Below, piece by piece: positions 58,236 to 64,000 of a DNA stretch of 64,000 bases. Origin of the DNA: Mycolicibacterium frederiksbergense (GTDB lineage: Bacteria; Actinomycetota; Actinomycetes; Mycobacteriales; Mycobacteriaceae); NCBI RefSeq assembly GCF_012223425.1, contig NZ_CP038799.1, positions 3,394,249 to 3,458,248 on the forward strand, in the 5' to 3' direction. The translations under genes were made by a program, and so were the position numbers. Position 1 is the stretch's first letter, and each line of letters opens with the position of its first letter. The notes beneath the pieces are model-generated. The model ran no database searches. It was given only the letters and a program-made list of their open reading frames with translations, and had not been told where the DNA came from.

Positions 58236-59173
58236 TCGAATGGCGCACCGGGCTGTCCGCCACGGACCGGGCCGGGATCACCGACATCGTCACGTCGGCG
58301 ACCGCACGCGACGGCGTCGCCCCGGTCGGCGATCAGGTACTGCGTGAGCTGGCCCGCGACGACACCCGGCACCTGCTCGCCCGCGACGGGGACGCGGTGC
58401 TCGGCTATCTGAACCTCGCGCCCGGTATGGCGGAGGCCGTGGTCCATCCCGACGCGCGGCGCCGCGGTATCGGGACCGAGTTGGTCCGCACCGGGCTTGC
58501 CGAGGGCGGGCCGCAGACCCGGATCTGGGCGCACGGAGATCTACCGGCCGCCCGGGGCCTGGCCTCCGGGCTGGGCCTGCACCCGGTCCGGGAGTTACTG
58601 CAGATGCGCCGCCCGCTCAACGACCTGCCTTCCGGGGCGAGCGAAGCGACGGGTAGGCCTTCCGGGGCGAGCGAAGCGACGGGTAAGGCGGCTACCGCCG
58701 GGACGCACGAGATCCGCACCTACGCCGGCCCCGGCGACGATGCCGAGTTGCTGCGGGTCAACAACGCTGCCTTCTCCTGGCATCCCGAGCAGGGTGGCTG
58801 GACCGAGGCCGACATCGACGAGCGCCGCGCCGAATCGTGGTTCGATCCCGCCGGACTGTTCCTGGCCTTCGAAGGGCCGCGGCTGTTGGGTTTTCACTGG
58901 ACGAAGGTCCATTCCCGGGATCTCGGTGAGGTGTACGTCGTCGGTGTGGACCCCGACGCGCAGGGACGCGGCCTCGGTGCCGAGCTGACGTTGCTGGGGC
59001 TGCATCATCTTGCCGCGCGACTGGGCCCCGAGGCCGACGTCACGCTGTACGTGGAGGGCGACAACACCGCCGCGGTGAAAACCTATCGGCGGCTGGGGTT
59101 TGTCGTCTACAGCGCCGATGTCGCCTATGCCGGCAGCTCAGGTGCAGCAGTGGGGATCGAGCACCGCGCATAG
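58232..59173 (+). CDS. mshD: Mycothiol synthase (tandem GNAT acetyltransferase)
   Basis: A 313-residue protein with two GNAT domains. The N-terminal one has AVVHPDARRRGIGTELV; the active C-terminal one has VVGVDPDAQGRGLGAELTLLGLHHL. MshD acetylates Cys-GlcN-Ins to finish mycothiol. The linker (residues 133-152) carries two tandem copies of a ten-residue GASEATG-type insert not present in M. tuberculosis MshD. GTG 58232 overlaps glnR. Its 3' end overlaps the convergent ArsR gene by 36 bases. Confidence 0.95.
   Translation: MIEWRTGLSATDRAGITDIVTSATARDGVAPVGDQVLRELARDDTRHLLARDGDAVLGYLNLAPGMAEAVVHPDARRRGIGTELVRTGLAEGGPQTRIWAHGDLPAARGLASGLGLHPVRELLQMRRPLNDLPSGASEATGRPSGASEATGKAATAGTHEIRTYAGPGDDAELLRVNNAAFSWHPEQGGWTEADIDERRAESWFDPAGLFLAFEGPRLLGFHWTKVHSRDLGEVYVVGVDPDAQGRGLGAELTLLGLHHLAARLGPEADVTLYVEGDNTAAVKTYRRLGFVVYSADVAYAGSSGAAVGIEHRA
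58627..58686 (+). repeat. Two tandem 30-bp repeats inside mshD
   Basis: Units 58627-58656 and 58657-58686 are identical except for the final base (G or A). The core is GGGGCGAGCGAAGCGACGGG. Thirty bases keep the frame, adding ten residues each in the linker between GNAT domains. A diverged single copy (GGCGAAGCGACGGGG) occurs at about 33750-33764 in purQ. Confidence 0.9.
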
Positions 59174-59497
59174 CGCTGCGACGGCGTCCCGGCGCGCCGT
59201 GTGAAACACACTCATGCCCCGCCGCTGAGACTCCACCAGGCCCGCCTTCCGAAGCTGGGAGAGGTGATGGCTGACGGTCGACTCGGCAAGCCCGAGGGCG
59301 CGGGCGAGATCGCTGCTGTTCTCCTCGTCGGCCGAACTGCTGAACAGTAGGGACATCAGCTTGACCCGCGCCGGGTCGGCGAGAGCCTTGAGGCGCAGGG
59401 CGATTTCCAGCGCCGCCTGATCGCCCAACGGGCCCGCGGCCACGGGTGCGCAACACACCGGCGCGGACATGTCGAGTAGCGGTAGTGACTTCGGCAT
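59138..59497 (-). CDS. arsR: ArsR/SmtB-family metalloregulator (arsI-side)
   Basis: A 119-residue winged-helix repressor: ALKALADPARVKLMSLLFSS, then SSDLARALGLAESTVSHHLSQLRKAGLVESQRRGMSVFHT. Cys15-Cys16 near the N-terminus and a C-terminal CC pair (117-118) are the only cysteines near metal-binding positions; the Cys of the corynebacterial Cys15/16/55 arsenite site is Ser here. The arsenite site may be formed by the two CC pairs across the dimer. Divergent from arsI with a GACATATGTC palindrome between them. Confidence 0.88.
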   Translation of the reverse strand: MPKSLPLLDMSAPVCCAPVAAGPLGDQAALEIALRLKALADPARVKLMSLLFSSSADEENSSDLARALGLAESTVSHHLSQLRKAGLVESQRRGMSVFHTARRDAVAALCAVLDPHCCT

Positions 59498-59521
59498 GAC
59501 GACAACTCTACCCACTGCATT

Positions 59522-59531
59522 GACATATGTC
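59522..59531. promoter_or_regulatory. Palindromic ArsR operator (GACATATGTC)
   Basis: A perfect ten-base palindrome inside TTGACATATGTCGA, 25 bases upstream of the arsR start and 68 bases upstream of arsI. Its form fits ArsR/SmtB operators (inverted repeat around a central AT). It probably controls both divergent genes. Confidence 0.65.
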
Positions 59532-59599
59532 GAAAAGGTGGCATCCTGATGTCGGCGCGCCAATTCGATATAAGTCACACAGGTATGGAGGTATCTGAA

Positions 59600-60085
59600 A
59601 TGTCCCGTGTTCAGCTCGCTCTCAACGTCGATGACCTCGATGAGGCCGTCACGTTCTACTCCACGCTCTTCAACACCGAACCGGCCAAGGTGAAGGACGG
59701 GTACGCGAACTTCGCGATCACCGAGCCGCCGCTGAAGCTGGTTCTGTTCCAGAATCCCGGTCAGGGCGGCACCATCAACCATCTGGGTGTCGAAGTGGAA
59801 TCCAGTGCGACGGTGCACTCGGAGATCGCCCGACTCAGCGCCGAGGGCATGTTCACCGATGAGGAGATCGGCGCCACGTGTTGTTTTGCCAAGCAGGACA
59901 AGGTCTGGGTGACCGGCCCGGCCGGCGAGAGGTGGGAGGTCTACACCGTGCTGGCCGATTCGGACTCGTTCGGGACCAGCCCGCAGCATTCCGATGATGG
60001 TGGTCCCGAAGGCGAAACCTGCTGCGGCAGTTCGGCCCCGGCGACCGATGATGCCAAGGTGGGAGTGGCAGCGAGCTGCTGCTAG
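59600..60085 (+). CDS. arsI: ArsI/CadI-type VOC protein (organoarsenical lyase family)
   Basis: A 161-residue VOC protein: SRVQLALNVDDLDEAVTFYSTLFNTEPAKVKDGYANFAI, TINHLGVEVESS and ATCCFAKQDKVWVTGP. It matches M. tuberculosis CadI and characterised ArsI C-As lyases, in which the CC pair and VOC histidines bind the arsenical with Fe(II). The C-terminal tail is extra cysteine-rich (TCCGSS and final ASCC). ATG 59600 has GGAGG eight bases upstream. Its TAG shares CTAG with the convergent arsA stop. Confidence 0.9.
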   Translation: MSRVQLALNVDDLDEAVTFYSTLFNTEPAKVKDGYANFAITEPPLKLVLFQNPGQGGTINHLGVEVESSATVHSEIARLSAEGMFTDEEIGATCCFAKQDKVWVTGPAGERWEVYTVLADSDSFGTSPQHSDDGGPEGETCCGSSAPATDDAKVGVAASCC

Positions 60086-61851
60086 TGCACCGCGGCGGCA
60101 CCGGAAACGGTGAGCGCCTTCAGTGCGGGGATGCCGACAGGTTCGGTCGCCAGTAGCGGTACCACCGCTACCCGACCTGCCTGATCGGCTCGCACCTTGT
60201 CGATCTCGGGCAGTTCGGCGACCGCCCGGCGGCGAAGCAAGGGTGAGGTGGGGTGCGCGGCGGCAAGCGAGTTGTCGATGACCCACGCCCACGGGTGGAT
60301 CTGTGCGCGCACGAGCTCACGCTGCAGGCCCGCTGCTTCGAGCACGGGGGTGGTCTCGGCCAGCGTGACGATGATGACCTTGGTCAGCTCGGGATCCTGC
60401 AACCGCATCAGCGGGGTGGTGAAATGCCGGTCGCCCAGTTGTCGGGCGATCTCGCGGTGGTAGGAGCCGGTGGCATCCAGCAGCAACAGTGTGTGGCCGG
60501 TCGGGGCGGTGTCGACGACCACGAACATCTTGCGTGATTCGCCGATGGCACGCGAGAAGGCCTGGAACACGGCGACTTCCTCGGTGCAGGGCGAGCGGAG
60601 ATCCTCTTCGAGCAGCGCTTTTCCCCGGTCGTCGAGGGCGGCGCCCTTGGTGGCCAGCACATGATCGCGGTAGGCGCGGGTCGCCTCGACCGGGTCGATG
60701 CTGGAGACCTGCAGATTGTCCATGCTGCCGTGCAGCATGTCGGCGAGGTGGCCGGCGGGATCCGTGGTGGTCAGGTGCACGCTGTGGCCACGCTCGGCGA
60801 GGCCGACGGCGATGGCGGCGGCAATGGTGGTCTTGCCGACGCCACCTTTGCCCATGCACATGATCAAGCCGTGGTCCCCGATGGCGAGCTCGTCGACCAG
60901 AGCCGCCAGCGGGGCATCGGCCACGTCCAGGGCCAACGGTTCCCCTGTATCGGGGGCACCCGCATCGGGTGTGAACAGTGATGTGAGCGCATCGAGTCCG
61001 ACGATGTTCGTGGTCTTGAGATCCACCAGATCCATCGGGAGCGAACGCAGTTCCTCGGGCAGATCGGCGATGGCGCGCTGCTCGCGGGTGCGGATCGCTT
61101 CGGCGAGCGGGTCGCCGGCGGTGGCAGCGGCAGGCAGCACCCCGTTGATCACGACGTACTGATGGGTGAGGCCTATCGCCGCGAGCTCGCGACGCGTACG
61201 GGTGATTTCGGCCAGGGTGGACCTCTGCGCGCGAGCGACGAGCACCAAGCGGGTGCGCCGCGGGTCGGCCAGGGCCGCCACGGCCCCGGCGTAGAGCGCG
61301 CGCTGTTTGTCGAGTCCGGACAGTGGCCCCAGGCACGAGGCGTCGCCCTTGCCTTCGTTGAGAAAGTCGGTCCACGAGCCGGGCAGCTGCAGCAGCCGGA
61401 TGGTGTGCCCGGTCGGCGCGGTGTCGAACACGACGTGATCGAACTGCGTCATCGGGCCGTCCGAATCGGTGAGCAATTCGGTGAATTCGTTGAAGGAGGC
61501 GATCTCGGTGGTGCACGACCCGGACAGCTGTTCGGTGATCGACTGTATTTCCTTGTCGGGCAACAGGCCACGCACCGGTCCGATGATCCGCTCGCGATAC
61601 GCCTCGGCGGCCTGATCCGGATCGATCTCCAGTGCCGACAGCCCTTCTACGGAGGGGATGGCGGTGACGGTGTTGCCGATGGTCAGTCCGAAGACCTGGC
61701 CCACGTTGGACGCCGGGTCCGTGCTGACCAATAGAACCCGCTTGCCGTCACGAGCCAGGTGGATCGCGGATGCGCAGGCGATCGAGGTCTTGCCGACCCC
61801 GCCCTTGCCGGTGAAGAACAGGAACCGCGGGGACTCCGCCAGGAACTTCAC
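60082..61851 (-). CDS. arsA: Arsenite efflux-pump ATPase ArsA
   Basis: About 589 residues, two tandem nucleotide-binding halves: GKGGVGKT at 15-22 and again at about 334-341, each with a DTAPTGHT switch segment. GSCTTEIA and SPCTEEVAVFQAFSR hold the paired arsenite-binding cysteines. It is collinear with E. coli ArsA. GTG 61851 corresponds to the classical start; in-frame upstream starts at 61875 and 61893 would overlap arsD. It energises arsenite export with ArsD as chaperone. Confidence 0.94.
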   Translation of the reverse strand: MKFLAESPRFLFFTGKGGVGKTSIACASAIHLARDGKRVLLVSTDPASNVGQVFGLTIGNTVTAIPSVEGLSALEIDPDQAAEAYRERIIGPVRGLLPDKEIQSITEQLSGSCTTEIASFNEFTELLTDSDGPMTQFDHVVFDTAPTGHTIRLLQLPGSWTDFLNEGKGDASCLGPLSGLDKQRALYAGAVAALADPRRTRLVLVARAQRSTLAEITRTRRELAAIGLTHQYVVINGVLPAAATAGDPLAEAIRTREQRAIADLPEELRSLPMDLVDLKTTNIVGLDALTSLFTPDAGAPDTGEPLALDVADAPLAALVDELAIGDHGLIMCMGKGGVGKTTIAAAIAVGLAERGHSVHLTTTDPAGHLADMLHGSMDNLQVSSIDPVEATRAYRDHVLATKGAALDDRGKALLEEDLRSPCTEEVAVFQAFSRAIGESRKMFVVVDTAPTGHTLLLLDATGSYHREIARQLGDRHFTTPLMRLQDPELTKVIIVTLAETTPVLEAAGLQRELVRAQIHPWAWVIDNSLAAAHPTSPLLRRRAVAELPEIDKVRADQAGRVAVVPLLATEPVGIPALKALTVSGAAAVH

Positions 61852-61855
61852 GAGT

Positions 61856-62230
61856 TCAGCAACAACCGGAAGCATCGGAATCAGTGCTGCCACAGCAACT
61901 GTCGCCGAGCAGATTCGTTGTGGCCACGTCGACTCCGGCCCAGATGACCAGCTGGTGGCGATCGGGGTAGCGCCCGGTCATGGCGGTGACGCCATCGACC
62001 AAGGTCAACGGGAGACCTTCGGAACCGGCGATCTGGAGGAAGGTACGCACAGATTCGTTCTCGGCGAACGCGCTCGGCTCGCTGGCCAGATTGTAGCGGC
62101 AGACATCGCCGCCGCGGCCGGCGACGAAATCCAGGTCGGCGGAGAACGTCACCAGTTGCTGATCCACGTCCTCGCCGCACACGCCTGTCGCGCAACACAA
62201 TGCGGGCTCGAATACTTCGACCTTGCTCAT
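61856..62230 (-). CDS. arsD: Arsenite metallochaperone ArsD
   Basis: A 124-residue ArsD with the N-terminal Cys12-Cys13-Cys18 site in EPALCCATGVCG, and two further vicinal pairs at 112-113 and 123-124. It hands arsenite to ArsA and can act as a weak repressor. ATG 62230 overlaps the arsC stop by four bases. Its presence with Acr3 rather than ArsB is a recurrent arrangement in actinobacteria. Confidence 0.93.
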   Translation of the reverse strand: MSKVEVFEPALCCATGVCGEDVDQQLVTFSADLDFVAGRGGDVCRYNLASEPSAFAENESVRTFLQIAGSEGLPLTLVDGVTAMTGRYPDRHQLVIWAGVDVATTNLLGDSCCGSTDSDASGCC

Positions 62231-62646
62231 CGAACAGTCTCCTTGAGTTGGGCCATGAGATCGGCGACCCGGGCCGCGATGTCGTCGCGTACCAGGCGCA
62301 TCCGTTCGATGCCGTCGATTCCGCGTTCGGAGGGCTCATCGGTGTCCCAGTTCTGGAACTCGGTGCCGGGGACCGGTTCGAGCCGGGCTTCCCGTCCGAG
62401 GATCACCACTACGTCGACATCGCGAACCAGTTGTGGATCAACTGCTTTCGGTGTTTCGTCGCTGATATCGACCCCGACCTCGCGCAGGCTCTCCGCGGAG
62501 AGCGCGTTGATGGTGGATCCCGGTGTGGTACCGGCGGAATATACGTCCACGTCGTCGTCGGCGAGTTGGCGCATCAGCCCGGCCGCCATCTGCGATTTGC
62601 CGCCGTTCTTCGCGCAGACGAACAACACGGCTGGTTTGCGGGTCAT
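62227..62646 (-). CDS. arsC: Arsenate reductase, low-molecular-weight phosphatase type (mycothiol-linked)
   Basis: A 139-residue protein with the P-loop CAKNGGKS (Cys11 nucleophile, Ser18) and a late VILGREARLEP in place of the usual DP loop. The Lys where most LMW phosphatases have Arg, and the overall form, match actinobacterial arsenate-mycothiol transferases. It reduces arsenate to arsenite for export by Acr3, probably with mycothiol and mycoredoxin. ATG 62646 overlaps the acr3 stop. Confidence 0.9.
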   Translation of the reverse strand: MTRKPAVLFVCAKNGGKSQMAAGLMRQLADDDVDVYSAGTTPGSTINALSAESLREVGVDISDETPKAVDPQLVRDVDVVVILGREARLEPVPGTEFQNWDTDEPSERGIDGIERMRLVRDDIAARVADLMAQLKETVR

Positions 62647-63740
62647 TTCTGCTCCTCGACCGCGGGGGTGGACGGTGAGGCGAATCGTCCACGCAGCGCC
62701 AGCGATACGTACACCAGCGCAACCAGGACGGGGACCTCGATGAGTGGGCCGACGACTCCGGCGAGGGCCTGCCCGGACGTCACGCCGTAGGTGGCGATGG
62801 CCACCGCGATCGCCAGCTCGAAATTGTTGCCTGCTGCGGTGAACGCCAAGGTGGTGGTGCGCTCGTAGCCGAGTCCGATCGCGGCGCCCAGCAGGTAGCC
62901 GCCGCCCCACATGATGGCGAAGTAGGCCAGCAACGGTAGCGCGATCCGCGCGACATCCCACGGTCGCGAGATGATCTGATCACCCTGCAGGGCAAAAAGA
63001 ATGACGATGGTGAAGAGCAGGCCGTAGAGCGCCCACGGCCCGATCTTGGGCAGGAACCGGGACTCGTACCAGTCGCGGCCCTTGGCTTTTTCGCCGAACC
63101 GGCGGGTGAGGTAGCCGGCTATCAGCGGAATGCCGAGGAAGATGAGGACCGACTTGGCGATCTGCCATACCGAGGTGTCGATGGACGTCTGCTCCAGACC
63201 GAGCCAGCCCGGCAGCACGGACAGGTAGAACCAGCCGAGCACGGCGAACATGAACACCTGGAACACCGAGTTGATGGCGACCAGAACGGCGGCGGCCTCC
63301 CGGTCTCCACATGCGAGGTCGTTCCAGATGATGACCATGGCGATGCAGCGGGCCAGGCCCACGATGATCAGTCCGGTGCGGTACTCCGGTAGGTCCGGCA
63401 ACATCAGCCAGGCCAGTGCGAACATCAGCGCCGGACCGAACACCCAGTTCAGTACCAGCGAGGACAGCAGCAGCTTGCGGTCCCCGGTCACCGAGTCGAG
63501 GCGGTCGTAGCGGACCTTGGCCAGCACCGGATACATCATCACCAACAGGCCGATGGCGATCGGGAGCGAAACGCCGTCGAACTCGACGGCACCGAGCGTG
63601 TCGCCGAGGCCGGGAATGAGCCTGCCGAGCAGCAGGCCTGCCACCATGGCGATGCCGATCCACACCGGCAGCATGCGGTCCAGCGCGGACAGTTTCTTGA
63701 CCACCGCGGACTGATCGGCGGTGGTGGGGGTGGTGCTCAT
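62643..63740 (-). CDS. acr3: Arsenite/H+ antiporter Acr3
   Basis: A 365-residue membrane protein with ten hydrophobic segments typical of ACR3. The helix 4-5 region GLARCIAMVIIWNDLACGDREAAAVLVA carries the conserved transport cysteine, and GNNFELAIAVAIATYG and GPLIEVPVLVALVYVSL are further signatures. It exports arsenite, here presumably energised with ArsA. ATG 63740 overlaps the upstream arsR stop (ATGA). The operon order is arsR-acr3-arsC-arsD-arsA. Confidence 0.95.
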   Translation of the reverse strand: MSTTPTTADQSAVVKKLSALDRMLPVWIGIAMVAGLLLGRLIPGLGDTLGAVEFDGVSLPIAIGLLVMMYPVLAKVRYDRLDSVTGDRKLLLSSLVLNWVFGPALMFALAWLMLPDLPEYRTGLIIVGLARCIAMVIIWNDLACGDREAAAVLVAINSVFQVFMFAVLGWFYLSVLPGWLGLEQTSIDTSVWQIAKSVLIFLGIPLIAGYLTRRFGEKAKGRDWYESRFLPKIGPWALYGLLFTIVILFALQGDQIISRPWDVARIALPLLAYFAIMWGGGYLLGAAIGLGYERTTTLAFTAAGNNFELAIAVAIATYGVTSGQALAGVVGPLIEVPVLVALVYVSLALRGRFASPSTPAVEEQK

Positions 63741-64000
63741 CGCACGGTCTCCTCGGTACACGCATCGGATGGTGTGGGGGTTCCGCTCTCGACCTGCAGG
63801 ATGGTCGAAAGCTGTTGTAGTGCTTCGGGAATGGCCCGGTAGTACACCCACGAGCCGCGTCGCTCGCTGTCCAGGATCCCGGCGGCGCGCAGCACCTTGA
63901 GGTGGTGGGAGATGGTCGGCTGGGACAGGTCGAAGGTGCTGGAGATGTCGCAGACGCACGCTTCGCCGCCGGCACTGCTGGCGATCAGGCTCAGCAGGCG
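63737..64000 (-). CDS. arsR: ArsR-family arsenic repressor, N-terminus beyond window
   Basis: Eighty-seven C-terminal codons are visible. EACVCDISSTFDLSQPTISHHLKVLRAAGILDSERRGSWVYYR is the winged helix with the classical arsenite-binding CVC pair at the start of the recognition helix. This is the typical ArsR of efflux operons, different from the CC-ended ArsR near arsI. The promoter and start lie outside the window. Confidence 0.9.
   Translation of the reverse strand, partial: RLLSLIASSAGGEACVCDISSTFDLSQPTISHHLKVLRAAGILDSERRGSWVYYRAIPEALQQLSTILQVESGTPTPSDACTEETVR

Noticed and set aside
58627..58686. Tandem repeats as a CRISPR array
   Set aside because: Two units with no spacers, inside and in frame with mshD.

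Overview
This looks like a chromosomal stretch of a Mycobacterium or Mycolicibacterium species. DNA is GC-rich with strongly GC-biased third codon positions and frequent GTG starts. Recognisable genes include CYP51, CYP123 and CYP126, mshD (mycothiol synthase), lmeA, an Mce protein, the Cfp29-type encapsulin with its DyP peroxidase, and a polycysteine leader peptide. From memory of the reference genome, gene order from about 1.1 to 59.2 kb follows the M. tuberculosis Rv0760c-Rv0819 block closely, with some insertions. No rRNA, tRNA, insertion sequence or CRISPR array was seen.

Layout: (1) 1-12.5 kb: tail of an acyl-ACP desaturase, then the minus-strand CYP51/CYP123 cluster (SDR, SnoaL-like, NDMA-type alcohol dehydrogenase, NTF2-like, ferredoxin, cyp51, SDR, cyp123, TetR). 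It faces a plus-strand set of aldehyde dehydrogenase, SDR, hydroxyisobutyrate-type dehydrogenase, carboxymuconolactone decarboxylase-like protein and an unrecognised 408-residue protein. Two near-identical operators lie between them. (2) 12.5-16.5 kb: accessory block of SDR, MarR, TetR and a CYP125-like P450. (3) 16.5-51 kb: eight de novo purine genes (purD, B, C, S, Q, L, F, M) separated by esterase, transport, P450, protease II, encapsulin-DyP, M18 aminopeptidase, Mce and membrane-protein genes. Several pur genes appear to have leaderless transcripts. (4) 51-59.2 kb: DUF3073, YgfZ, pabC, a structured intergenic region, nitrobindin-like protein, a 32-residue membrane peptide, then the sulfur operon (cysteine-rich leader, DUF4395, cysA2, sseC), thiX, lmeA, glnR and mshD. 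(5) 59.1-64 kb: an arsenic island with two ArsR regulators, ArsI/CadI, ArsA, ArsD, ArsC and Acr3; it runs off the end.

Likely interplay: CYP51 and ferredoxin are a sterol demethylase couple. The TetR beside cyp123 probably controls both divergent arms through GGACA-NN-TGTCC sites. Mycothiol made through MshD is the expected reductant for the neighbouring ArsC. The polycysteine leader would tie sulfurtransferase expression to cysteine supply. The DyP peroxidase carries a C-terminal targeting tail for the encapsulin encoded immediately downstream.

Main oddities: purQ is broken by two single-base deletions as given; a GAGCGAAGCGACGGG-type repeat sits in frame inside mshD and, in diverged form, at the start of purQ; a 51-bp hairpin sits upstream of an AbiEi/DUF559 gene; a structured region with overlapping mini-frames lies at 53.1-53.35 kb; and a nine-codon leaderless uORF is coupled to purM.
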